Assembly (NCBI GenBank): GCA_017469685.1
Contig: JAFUFW010000022.1
Coordinates: 1 to 49,765 of the forward strand
Source of the DNA: Bacteroidaceae bacterium
GTDB taxonomy: Bacteria; Bacteroidota; Bacteroidia; Bacteroidales; Bacteroidaceae
Direction: 5' to 3'
Length of the DNA: 49,765 nucleotides
Shown: piece by piece, positions 17,122-24,616 of the stretch
Layout: the number at the start of each line of letters is the position of its first letter
Position numbering within the stretch: the first letter of the stretch is position 1
Notes under the pieces: generated by a model
Seen by the model: the letters and a program-made list of their open reading frames with translations, nothing else
Databases searched by the model: none
What the model was told of the DNA's origin: nothing
Translations under genes and position numbers: made by a program

Positions 17122-17197
17122 AGTGAAGTCGAAGCGATGAAAAGTTTGAGATTATGAATGGCGAAACGTTGGGCGGTAGTTATGCCTAACTATGCCT

Positions 17198-17205
17198 CAA
17201 AGGTA
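17198..17205 (-). promoter_or_regulatory. Promoter (-7 box) of the sulfatase gene
   Basis: TACCTTTG on the reverse strand (17205-17198), 76 bp before the start codon at 17121. Confidence 0.55.
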
Positions 17206-17321
17206 CAAATTATTTGCGTATGAGGGGACATGAAAACGTAAAAAACTGTTTAAGAGCAATAAAAAAAGCCGACGTGGTACATGTTTTTCTCTTTTCTCTT
17301 TTCTTTTTCAGCAATTTGCAC

Positions 17322-17329
17322 TAACTTTG
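17322..17329 (+). promoter_or_regulatory. Promoter (-7 box) of the NlpC/P60 gene
   Basis: TAACTTTG, an exact TAnnTTTG match 57 bp before the ATG at 17387. It rules out the in-frame ATG-like start at 17327, which lies inside the box. Confidence 0.6.
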
Positions 17330-17386
17330 TCGCCGATTTTAGGATGCATTCGCCCTGCGACAGGGCCAACGAAAACCAAAAAGAAC

Positions 17387-18004
17387 ATGCTTAAGAAAGC
17401 TATTATACTGTTGTTTGGACTCAGTTCCGCTACTTTTGCCAACACTCCTATCCGCCATCGCGTAGCGTTGCCTATGCCTGATCATCTGGCTTCGCCCTCG
17501 GCTATTCAGGAGCGCATGGCAGCTGTTGTTGCGCCCGTGCATCCGGTGCTGCAGGTCAAGGAGCTGGCAAACAGCGCTTCCACCTTCACGTCAGCCATCG
17601 CCAGCGACCTCATTGATGTTGCCAAGCGTCATCTGGGTGCCCGCTACAGACGTGGCAGCAATGGCCCTTCGGCCTTCGATTGCTCGGGTTTCACCAGCTA
17701 TGTTTTCAAGCGTCTGGGCATCACGCTGAAGCGTTCGTCGCGCGAGCAGGTCACTCAGGGCGAGGCTATTATGAGCAAGGGCGAGTTGCAGCCTGGCGAC
17801 CTGGTGTTCTTCGGCCATGGCGGTCGCAGGGGCAAGAACGTCAGCCACGTGGGCATCGTCACCGATGTCGACGCCGAGAACGGCCTCTTCAGTTTCATCC
17901 ATGCCAGCACTTCACGTGGCGTGCGCATTGATTCGAGCGATGACAGCTACTGGGCTCCTCGCTACGTCGCAGCCCGCAGGCTGCTGGGCGTTGATGACCA
18001 GTGA
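17387..18004 (+). CDS. NlpC/P60 family cell wall hydrolase
   Basis: 205 residues with a signal peptide (about 1-18, ending TFA). After a linker, the NlpC/P60 domain (about 85-200) has the catalytic cysteine in FDCSGFTSYVF, the histidine in NVSHVGIV and the third polar residue in FIHAST. These peptidases cut D-Glu-meso-DAP bonds in peptidoglycan stem peptides, which fits the DAP-type wall implied by dapB and murE. Exported to the periplasm. Monocistronic, with a promoter at 17322 and a strong terminator at 18034. Confidence 0.9.
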   Translation: MLKKAIILLFGLSSATFANTPIRHRVALPMPDHLASPSAIQERMAAVVAPVHPVLQVKELANSASTFTSAIASDLIDVAKRHLGARYRRGSNGPSAFDCSGFTSYVFKRLGITLKRSSREQVTQGEAIMSKGELQPGDLVFFGHGGRRGKNVSHVGIVTDVDAENGLFSFIHASTSRGVRIDSSDDSYWAPRYVAARRLLGVDDQ

Positions 18005-18033
18005 CGGGAAAAGCATTCTTCAGGCTAAGTACG

Positions 18034-18080
18034 AAAAAAGCTTCGCCGAGCTGAAATACTCAGCTCGGCGAAGCTTTTTT
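18034..18080. terminator. Bidirectional terminator, perfect 21-bp stem
   Basis: Arms 18034-18054 and 18060-18080 are perfectly complementary (AAAAAAGCTTCGCCGAGCTG and its reverse complement, plus one pair), loop AATAC. A6 on the left and T6 on the right serve both directions. Confidence 0.9.
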
Positions 18081-18085
18081 CGATT

Positions 18086-18195
18086 GGCGGCTGAGGCGTA
18101 TGTCATAGCCGCTAAGGCGGGTGATTTCACACAGCCAAGCCTTATTGCCAGAACCCTAAAGGGTTTTCGCCAAAAGGCTTAAAGGCTTTGTCGAC
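18086..18195. repeat. 22-bp dyad array C (degraded CCCTTAAGGG type)
   Basis: Five units in a 22-bp frame. Their core regions are GGCTGAGGC, CCGCTAAGGCGG (centre 18114.5), GCCAAGCC (weak), CCCTAAAGGG (centre 18158.5) and GGCTTAAAGGC (about 18180.5). Units 4 and 5 start with AA and carry TTT after the core, as in the clean arrays at 30273 and 43026. It lies between the convergent NlpC/P60 gene and cdaA. The rest, to 18272, shows nothing recognisable. Confidence 0.6.
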
Positions 18196-18272
18196 AGCCC
18201 CTTTTTCAGGATTCCAAATGCCCGCCGTGGCGAGCGCATGTAGGGCCCGATTATTTCTGCTGGCAGGCTCTC

Positions 18273-19040
18273 TCAGAAGGAGTCCTCGGTAAGGATGCGC
18301 TCGAGATCCTCTGCGGAGATGCGGAGGCTGAGGTTGCCGCGGAAGGCGACGGAGATGCTGCCTGTCTCTTCACTCACTACGATGGCCAGGGCGTCGGTCT
18401 CCTGCGAGATGCCCATAGCAGCGCGGTGGCGCAGGCCGAGTTCCTTGGGCATACTCATATCGTGCGTCACGGGTAGGATGCAACCGGCTGCGGTGATGCG
18501 CTGGTGCGAGATTATCATGCCGCCGTCGTGCAAGGGCGAATTCTTGAAAAAGATGTTCTCGATGAGGCGTTGCGAGATGCGGGCATCAATGACTTCGCCC
18601 GAGCGGATGAAGTCGTTGAGCGGCAGCGAGCGCTGCATGACTATGAGTGCTCCCACTTTCTGCTTCGACATGGAGAGGCATGCCATGACGATGGGTATGA
18701 TGTCCTCTCTCGTGTGTGTGGTCTTCTTCTCGCCGCTGAAGAAACGAACTACTGAGCGCACGCGCTGGTGAGTGCCTATGGTGTAGAAGAACTTGCGGAT
18801 CTCATCCTGAAAGAGGATGAGCAGGGCGATGGCACCAACGCTGACGATGCGGTCGAGCAGCGTGCCTAAGAGGCGCATCTCGAGCACCTGTGAGATGAAG
18901 AGCCAGAAGACAACGAAGATAAGAACGCCGAAGAAGATGTTGAGCGAGCGCGATTCCTTCATCAGGCGGTAGCAGTAGTAGAGGATGAGAGCTACCAGAA
19001 GGATGTCGAGAATATCTTTTAAGCCTATTGAGAAAAACAC
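18273..19040 (-). CDS. cdaA: Diadenylate cyclase CdaA (c-di-AMP synthase)
   Basis: 255 residues from GTG 19040, which gives the family start MFFSIGLKDILDILLV; a TTG at 19076 directly abutting the folP stop is the alternative. Three hydrophobic N-terminal segments (about 1-90) are followed by the DisA_N cyclase domain. The nucleotide-binding motifs are SPLHDGGMII (about 165-174) and GLRHRAAMG (about 198-206). The first motif is usually DGA; here it is DGG. Makes the second messenger c-di-AMP at the membrane, linked in other bacteria to osmotic and cell wall control. Likely cotranscribed with folP, an arrangement I associate with Bacteroidetes. Confidence 0.9.
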   Translation of the reverse strand: MFFSIGLKDILDILLVALILYYCYRLMKESRSLNIFFGVLIFVVFWLFISQVLEMRLLGTLLDRIVSVGAIALLILFQDEIRKFFYTIGTHQRVRSVVRFFSGEKKTTHTREDIIPIVMACLSMSKQKVGALIVMQRSLPLNDFIRSGEVIDARISQRLIENIFFKNSPLHDGGMIISHQRITAAGCILPVTHDMSMPKELGLRHRAAMGISQETDALAIVVSEETGSISVAFRGNLSLRISAEDLERILTEDSF

Positions 19041-19076
19041 AGCGTCTGGGCACGGACTGCGTCCGTAGTTTATCAA

Positions 19077-19985
19077 TTAATGTTGAATGTCTGATGTTGA
19101 AGCCTGTACTAACTTTACAGCCTCGACGGCCTCGCGGACGTCGTGGACGCGCAGGATGTGGGCGCCTGCCTGCAGGGAAAGCGTGTTGAGCACCGATGTC
19201 CCGTTGAGCGATGCCTCGGGCGAGGTGCCGAGCAGGCGGTAGATCATAGACTTGCGCGAGATGCCTACGAGGAAGGGTGTCTGCGGGAAGAGGCGCACGA
19301 GGCGGGGCAGGGCGGCCATGAGGGCGAAGTTCTCGGCCATCGTCTTCCCGAAGCCGAAGCCGGGATCGAGGATGACGTCGGCCGCGCCGGCATCGTACAT
19401 CTCTTGCAAGCGCCAGGCAAAGAACTGAGCCACCTGCACGTCGACGGGCTTGACGGCAGTCTCGTGGCTGTCGGCATCCAAGCCTTTGGCCGCTGACGTG
19501 AAGGCATTTATCTGCGCAGTGCCGCCAGCGGCAGCCGAAGGATTGTGCGTGAGCACGTAAGGCACCTGGAGCTCTGCCACGGTAGCCAGCATCTCGGGGT
19601 CGACACAGCCGCTGACATCGTTGATGATGGCAGCCCCGAAGTCGCGTACTACGCGGCGGGCCACGCTGGCGCGGAAGGTGTCGACGCTGACTACTGCCTC
19701 GGGCAGCGCCTTGCGCAGCGGTTCGAGGGCGGCAGCGAGGCGGCGCATCTCTTCGTCCTCACTGGCCGGCTCAGAGTCGGGGCGCGTGCTTACGGCCCCG
19801 AGGTCGAGTATAGTGGCGCCCTCGTCGAGCAGCCTGCGTGCTCGCTCCACCAGGGCTTCTGCACCGTCGTCGACGGGCGTGCGGCTCCCCGCGAAGAAGG
19901 AGTCGGGCGTAGCGTTGAGAATACCCATGACGACAGGTTGCTCAAGGCTCATGAGGTGGTCGCCGATGCGAAGTGATGTATCCAT
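19077..19985 (-). CDS. folP: Dihydropteroate synthase
   Basis: 302 residues. Joins p-aminobenzoate to dihydropterin pyrophosphate in folate synthesis; the sulfonamide target. Signature blocks: MGILNATPDSFFAG, GATILDLGAVSTRPDSE, VSVDTFRASVARR, IINDVSGC, ILDPGFGFGKTMAEN and LVGISRKSMI. All the pterin and pABA loop motifs are present. A modest insertion (around INAFTSAAKGLDADSHE) is unlike the E. coli enzyme. The ATG at 19985 is preferred over the TTG at 20018, because the promoter box at 20031-20024 puts the transcript start near 20017. It directly precedes cdaA. Confidence 0.94.
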   Translation of the reverse strand: MDTSLRIGDHLMSLEQPVVMGILNATPDSFFAGSRTPVDDGAEALVERARRLLDEGATILDLGAVSTRPDSEPASEDEEMRRLAAALEPLRKALPEAVVSVDTFRASVARRVVRDFGAAIINDVSGCVDPEMLATVAELQVPYVLTHNPSAAAGGTAQINAFTSAAKGLDADSHETAVKPVDVQVAQFFAWRLQEMYDAGAADVILDPGFGFGKTMAENFALMAALPRLVRLFPQTPFLVGISRKSMIYRLLGTSPEASLNGTSVLNTLSLQAGAHILRVHDVREAVEAVKLVQASTSDIQH

Positions 19986-20023
19986 AGATCCGAAGTTTGG
20001 CACTTTTTCTTTCGCCAACGCGA

Positions 20024-20031
20024 CAAAGGTA
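20024..20031 (-). promoter_or_regulatory. Promoter (-7 box) of folP-cdaA
   Basis: TACCTTTG on the reverse strand (20031-20024), 38 bp before the folP ATG. Confidence 0.6.
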
Positions 20032-20061
20032 ACAAGTTTTTTTCGTTTCTATTAATTTTTC

Positions 20062-20092
20062 TTGCGAGATTTGCAGTTTATGTGTATTTTTG
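20062..20092 (+). promoter_or_regulatory. Promoter of the cyclophilin gene and probable operon
   Basis: TATTTTTG at 20085-20092 with TTG at 20062-20064, a 20-bp spacing; both elements of the Bacteroidetes promoter. It excludes the in-frame ATG at 20082. Confidence 0.6.
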
Positions 20093-20126
20093 TCGCCAAA
20101 TTGTTATGAATGGCAACAAAGAAACG

Positions 20127-20828
20127 ATGCAACGACTGCTCACTCTGAATATATTATTATTGTTCGCGCTCGCGCCTGCGCAAGCTAAGCGCAAGGCCAC
20201 TACAGTGCGCCTCGAGACCACGGCCGGCGTCATCCGCGTGGAGCTCAGCGACGAGACGCCCCGCCATCGCGACAATTTCCTGAAGTTGTGCCGCGAGGGT
20301 TACTACGACGGCACACACTTCCACCGCGTCATCAAGGACTTCATGATCCAAGGGGGCTCATGCGACGCCCGCGTCACCAGCCATGGCGACTCGCTCGTCT
20401 CGCCTACGCGCGAGAAGGTGCTTGGCGACTGCGACCCCGGCTACACCGTCGAGGCTGAGTTCAACCTGCCGTGGCTCTTCCATGAGCGTGGGGCATTAGC
20501 CGCAGCGCGCGAGGGCGACGACGTCAACCCCGAGATGCGCAGCTCCGGCTCGCAGTTCTACATCGTCTACGGACGCTCGTGGGGCGAGAACTCGCTCGGC
20601 AAGGTTCGGGCTGCGCTCGCCGAGAAAGGCATCGACATGGACCGCGAGATGTGGAACGCTTACCTCAGCCGTGGCGGCGCACCCCACCTCGACGGCACCT
20701 ACACGGTCTTCGGCCACGTCGTCGAGGGCATGAAGGTGGTGAAAGAAATCCAGGCCGTAGCCACCGACAAGGACGACCGTCCGCTCAAGGATGTCGTGCT
20801 GCTGCGGGCTATTGTCGAGAAACATTAG
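20127..20828 (+). CDS. Exported cyclophilin-type peptidyl-prolyl isomerase
   Basis: 233 residues from ATG 20127, giving the signal peptide MQRLLTLNILLLFALAPAQA; ATG 20106 is a possible alternative seven codons upstream. Cyclophilin signatures: FHRVIKDFMIQGG, with the catalytic Arg, and GSQFYIVYG; the ending TVFGHVVEGMKVVKEI is typical. Three inserts (around DSLVSPTREKVLGDCDPGY, EGDDVNPEMR, and the long VRAALAEKGIDMDREMW) enlarge it beyond the 164-residue core, as in other Bacteroidales. Probably folds outer membrane and periplasmic proteins. It is followed at 38 bp by a lipoprotein gene. Confidence 0.9.
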   Translation: MQRLLTLNILLLFALAPAQAKRKATTVRLETTAGVIRVELSDETPRHRDNFLKLCREGYYDGTHFHRVIKDFMIQGGSCDARVTSHGDSLVSPTREKVLGDCDPGYTVEAEFNLPWLFHERGALAAAREGDDVNPEMRSSGSQFYIVYGRSWGENSLGKVRAALAEKGIDMDREMWNAYLSRGGAPHLDGTYTVFGHVVEGMKVVKEIQAVATDKDDRPLKDVVLLRAIVEKH

Positions 20829-20866
20829 GATTGGAAATCAAATAACTAAGACATAAACACCAAGAA

Positions 20867-22117
20867 ATGAAATTCTACAAGACCCTACCGCTATTAGCAC
20901 TCACGCTCACAGCTTTGCACTCATGCATCGCCGACGAGCCTGCCAATGCCGAGTGCGATATCGTGAAATGCTGGATTCATCTCGACGAGCCGGAGGCCGT
21001 GTTCTACCACGACTACGACACCTTGGCCGGAGAGCCCATCACCGTTGACCGCCCCAACGACAAGGTTATACCCACGTCGGCTGACAGCGTTGTCTTCTCT
21101 ACCCGCTGGAATGCCACTGTCAGCGAGCCCGTACCCCTCTTCATCGAGGTCACTCCCGGCGCTCAGCTCTTCTTAGTCGAGGGGGGCAGCGAGGTGCCTT
21201 TCGTCAGCGGCACGTCCGTAGACCTCCACGCCACCGCCGTCGGCCAGTATGCTGAGCAGCACTTCGTGGTGCGCTCCGAGGACGGCAAGTGGAGCCGACG
21301 CTATCGCATCAGCATACAGGTGCCGCCGATGCCGTCGTACCCGCCCGAGGGCTTCGAGCTGAAGTTCGACTCCTACGAGCTTAACGCCGCAGGGCAGTAC
21401 TACGTCTGGACGGAGTCCAACCCCTTCCTTACCGATATCCAATGGGCCAATGGCAACCCCGGTTTCCGCATGAGCAAGAGCTCTGCCAAGCCTTACGAAT
21501 ATCCGACCGTGGCTGTCGGCGAAGGCGGCGTGGACGGCGGGCCTTATCTAAAGCTCACGACCTGCGACACAGGTGCGTTCGGACGCATGGTGAACATGCG
21601 CATCGCAGCCGGCAACCACTTCATCGGAAGCTTCGACGTGGGGCAGGCACTCAACGGCCAGTCCGGCGCCTTGGCCGCAACACGCTTCGGGCAGCCCTTT
21701 GCCCACAAGCCCTTGCGCCTGAAAGGTTTCTACCGTTTCAGCCCGGGCTCCACGAAGCAGGACAAGGCTGGCAAGCCCATGGACGAGGCTGACATCTGCG
21801 ACATCTACTGCGTGTTCTATCGCAACACCGATGCTGAGGGCAAGCAGGTGCAGCTCGACGGTGCCAACGTGCTCACGAGCGAGTACATCGTTGGCCTGGC
21901 GCGGCTGAACAGTGACGAGGTCGTCCTTGGCAGCGAAGAATGGCTGCCATTCGACCTGTCCCTGACCTACAGCGAGGATGTCGCTGAGGCCGACGTCAAG
22001 GAGAACCGATATTCGATGACTATATGCTTCTCGTCGAGTATCGACGGTGCCTACTTCTGCGGTGCTGTGGGCTCGGAACTGCACATAGACAACGTGACTC
22101 TGGAGTGTGAGTATTAA
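20867..22117 (+). CDS. PCMD domain surface lipoprotein
   Basis: 416 residues. The N-terminus ends LTALHSC, a lipobox with Cys about residue 20, so it is an anchored lipoprotein. An Ig-like or YDG-type beta region (about 50-150) precedes the C-terminal PCMD domain (putative carbohydrate metabolism domain), recognisable from FIGSFDVGQALNGQSGAL, LRLKGFYRFSPG, DIYCVFYR and GSELHIDNVTL. Family role is poorly known; such proteins often lie near glycan-utilisation or surface genes. Together with the beta-barrel and phosphatase genes downstream it makes an envelope-directed gene set. Confidence 0.82.
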   Translation: MKFYKTLPLLALTLTALHSCIADEPANAECDIVKCWIHLDEPEAVFYHDYDTLAGEPITVDRPNDKVIPTSADSVVFSTRWNATVSEPVPLFIEVTPGAQLFLVEGGSEVPFVSGTSVDLHATAVGQYAEQHFVVRSEDGKWSRRYRISIQVPPMPSYPPEGFELKFDSYELNAAGQYYVWTESNPFLTDIQWANGNPGFRMSKSSAKPYEYPTVAVGEGGVDGGPYLKLTTCDTGAFGRMVNMRIAAGNHFIGSFDVGQALNGQSGALAATRFGQPFAHKPLRLKGFYRFSPGSTKQDKAGKPMDEADICDIYCVFYRNTDAEGKQVQLDGANVLTSEYIVGLARLNSDEVVLGSEEWLPFDLSLTYSEDVAEADVKENRYSMTICFSSSIDGAYFCGAVGSELHIDNVTLECEY

Positions 22118-22160
22118 TTGTATATTGAGATATTGATAATTGATAATTGAAAGATTGATA
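22118..22160. repeat. 7-8 bp repeat linker (TTGATAA type)
   Basis: The whole 43-bp gap between two same-strand genes is built of variants of TTGATAA: TTGTATA, TTGAGATA, TTGATAA, TTGATAA, TTGAAAGA, TTGATAA. No promoter box in it. Confidence 0.65.
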
Positions 22161-22937
22161 ATGAAACTGAAGACTATCATTTCGTGCCTTGCGCTCATGG
22201 CTGCTGCCACAGCCTCCGCTCAGACCGAAGACAAATACGCAGAATGGGGACCGACATGCAGAAAGTCGCAGACAGGAGTCATCGCCAGGGCAGGCTACGT
22301 CATCGGGGGCACCACGCCCCTTCCGCTTCCGGCCGAGATCAGGAGCATCAACGAGTTCAGGCCTCTCGGCGGCATCTCCCTTGGAGCCGACGCCTACCAC
22401 ATGTTCTCGCGCCACTGGGGCCTCCAGCTCGGCTTCCATCTCTTCTATGAAGGTTTCCACACGGGCGCCGACGTGAAGAACTACCGAATGGGCATCACCA
22501 AGGACGGCAACTACCTTGAAGGCAACTTCACCGGAACCGACATCACCGACACGAAGATGTTCGGAGCCACAATACCCCTGACGGCAACCTACCGAATATC
22601 GCCCCGTTGGAACGTCAGCGCCGGCCCATTCGTCTCTTTCCTCTTTTCCAAGAGCTTCGAGGGCGAGGTCTACGACGGATACTTGCGCGAGGGAGACCCC
22701 ACCGGGCAAAAGGTGGAAATGACGCGCGACAACCCCGCAACCTACGATTTTGCCGACAATATGCGTAGCGCTTATTGGGGCGTGGAGCTCATCTTTGACT
22801 GGAAAGCGATGCGTCACATGGACGTCTTCGGCGGCGTCGACTGGTCGTGCAGCAGCATCTTCCCGGCCGACTTCAAGACTGTGGAGTTCGATCTGTTCCC
22901 AATCTACGCTAAGATAGGCCTGGCCTACAGGTATTAA
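22161..22937 (+). CDS. Outer membrane beta-barrel protein
   Basis: 258 residues from ATG 22161, with a signal peptide ending ATASAQ (about residue 21). The rest alternates amphipathic strands ending in aromatics (GLQLGFHLFYEGFH, ISPRWNVSAGPFVSFLF, YAKIGLAYRY) and has a C-terminal Tyr, all features of a small OMP beta-barrel like those of the PorT or OmpW-like groups. Function not identifiable. It sits 35 bp before a phosphatase gene. The strand count looks like 8-10. Confidence 0.75.
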   Translation: MKLKTIISCLALMAAATASAQTEDKYAEWGPTCRKSQTGVIARAGYVIGGTTPLPLPAEIRSINEFRPLGGISLGADAYHMFSRHWGLQLGFHLFYEGFHTGADVKNYRMGITKDGNYLEGNFTGTDITDTKMFGATIPLTATYRISPRWNVSAGPFVSFLFSKSFEGEVYDGYLREGDPTGQKVEMTRDNPATYDFADNMRSAYWGVELIFDWKAMRHMDVFGGVDWSCSSIFPADFKTVEFDLFPIYAKIGLAYRY

Positions 22938-22972
22938 CGGCACACATATTAACTAACATAAAACAAAGAGAA

Positions 22973-24409
22973 ATGAAGAACCGGATTCTTTCGCTGCTTC
23001 TCGCAGCCATGATGGCTCTTACGGCAGCAGCCGAGAGTCAGGTGAAGTATGTATTCTACTTCATCGGCGACGGCATGGGCGTCAATCAAATCAACGTCAC
23101 TGAGACGTACCTTGCAGCCATAAAGGGCAAGATAGGCTTCGAACCCATCTGCATGTCAAGCTTCCCCGTCGTGGGCCTTGTCAACACTTACTCCGCCACC
23201 AACGGCGTCACCGACTCGGCAGCCGGCGGCACGGCCCTCGCCTGCGGCAAGAAGACAAAGAACGGAGCCATAGGAATGCTCGAGGACCTCGAGACGCCAT
23301 GCACCAGCATCGCCGCCTGGGCAAAGAAGGCAGGCAAGGCTGTCGGCGTGGCAACGAACGTCAGCATCACGCACGCTACGCCCGCTTCCTTCTATGGCCA
23401 TCAGCCTACACGCCAGATGTACTACGAAATTGGACAGGACCTCTGCAAGAGCGACGTTGACTTCTTTGCGGCTGCCGACTTCCATAAACCCCACTCGAAA
23501 GACGGCGGTGCCACCCTGCACGAGCAGGCTAAGGCCGCTGGCTACACTATCCTCACGGGCGGATACAAGGAGTATGAGAAGAAAGGCCGCAAGGCCGACA
23601 AGCTCATCCTCTTCCAGAGCGACGCCAAGAACAAGAAGCTCGACAGCGAACAGATTCCATTCGCCCTCGATCAGGACAAGAACGATCTGACGCTTGAGCA
23701 GATCACACGTGCCGGCATCAACTACCTCATGGGCAAACAGACCGACGGCTTCTTCTTCCAGATTGAAGGCGGCATGATCGACTGGGCCTGCCACCGCAAC
23801 GACATCGGCAGCTGCATAAACGAAGTTCTCGATATGGACAAGGCCGTGAAGGTCGCCTACGAGTTCTATCTGCAGCACCCCGACGAGACGATTATCGTAA
23901 TCTCGGCCGACCACGAGACCGGCGGTCTGGTCATGGGCAACGGGCCGTATGAGATTCACACCGACCTCCTCCGCTACCAGCACAAGAGCATTGACGAGCT
24001 AAAGTGGATGCTCAACGAGCAGTACAAGAAGAGTCCCAAGGCCTTCACGTGGAAGGCTGTGGAGAAGGTTCTCCGCACAGAGATGGGCTTCGGCGCAGGC
24101 ATCAAGCTCAGCGACGGCCAGAACGAGCGCCTGCAGCGCCGCTGGACTCGCATCGAGGAGGCTATCAACAACGGCTCTACGACCGACGAGCAGAAGAAAA
24201 CCATCCGCGACCGCATCAACGATCTGGGCGAGACAACGAAGCACATCCTCTCTGAGGTGGCTCGCATCAGCTGGGCAAGCGGCGGCCACAGCAACGGCTA
24301 CGTGCCCGTTTACGCCGTAGGTCCTGGCACTGAAGTCTTCCAGGGCCGCATCGACAATATAGAGATTGCGCCCGCCATGGGCCGCATCGCAGGCTATCCC
24401 GTGGAGTAG
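22973..24409 (+). CDS. Alkaline phosphatase
   Basis: 478 residues with a signal peptide ending near residue 20 (TAAAES). Alkaline phosphatase fold: metal site YFIGDGMG, nucleophile Ser82 in VTDSAAGGTALACGKKTKNG, then FQIEGGMIDWACHRND, SADHETGGL and the C-terminal GGHSNGYVPVYAVG. All metal-binding Asp and His residues appear to be present. A charged helical insert lies around 340-440 (NEQYKKSPKAFTWKAVEKV). Releases phosphate from esters outside the inner membrane. A terminator hairpin begins 30 bp after the stop. Confidence 0.9.
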   Translation: MKNRILSLLLAAMMALTAAAESQVKYVFYFIGDGMGVNQINVTETYLAAIKGKIGFEPICMSSFPVVGLVNTYSATNGVTDSAAGGTALACGKKTKNGAIGMLEDLETPCTSIAAWAKKAGKAVGVATNVSITHATPASFYGHQPTRQMYYEIGQDLCKSDVDFFAAADFHKPHSKDGGATLHEQAKAAGYTILTGGYKEYEKKGRKADKLILFQSDAKNKKLDSEQIPFALDQDKNDLTLEQITRAGINYLMGKQTDGFFFQIEGGMIDWACHRNDIGSCINEVLDMDKAVKVAYEFYLQHPDETIIVISADHETGGLVMGNGPYEIHTDLLRYQHKSIDELKWMLNEQYKKSPKAFTWKAVEKVLRTEMGFGAGIKLSDGQNERLQRRWTRIEEAINNGSTTDEQKKTIRDRINDLGETTKHILSEVARISWASGGHSNGYVPVYAVGPGTEVFQGRIDNIEIAPAMGRIAGYPVE

Positions 24410-24438
24410 GAGCTGGGATTTTACTAAGTACTAAATAC

Positions 24439-24481
24439 AAAACGGCCGGACGTGCGCTCAAACACGTCCGGCCGTTTTTTT
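24439..24481 (+). terminator. Terminator of the alkaline phosphatase transcript
   Basis: 16-bp perfect stem (24439-24454 with 24463-24478; AAAACGGCCGGACGTG type), 8-base loop, followed by T7. Its left end is A-rich, so it could also work in reverse. Confidence 0.88.
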
Positions 24482-24497
24482 GTGCCCATGCGGTCGG

Positions 24498-24516
24498 GCA
24501 GGCCTTCGCGGCCTGC
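24498..24516. other. Short inverted repeat
   Basis: GCAGGCC-TTCGC-GGCCTGC, a perfect 7-bp stem with a 5-base loop, just left of array D. Out of phase with the 22-bp frame; no T tract. Confidence 0.5.
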
Positions 24517-24527
24517 AGCCTCTCCGG

Positions 24528-24616
24528 ATTCAACCGGCTGAATCGGCATGTTCCACCGGTGGAACACGCGAAAACCATTGATGGTACACACGAATTCCAT
24601 TGGTGGAATTTGTTCT
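24528..24616. repeat. 22-bp dyad array D (four different palindromes)
   Basis: Dyad centres at 24535.5, 24557.5, 24579.5 and 24601.5, exactly 22 bp apart. The dyads are ATTCAACCGGCTGAAT (one mismatched pair), TGTTCCACCGGTGGAACA (perfect, 18 bp), ACCATTGATGGT (mismatch only in the middle) and AATTCCATTGGTGGAATT. Sequences differ, yet each is a palindrome in the same register. Between the convergent alkaline phosphatase and NSS transporter genes; the last unit touches the NSS stop codon. Confidence 0.85.
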
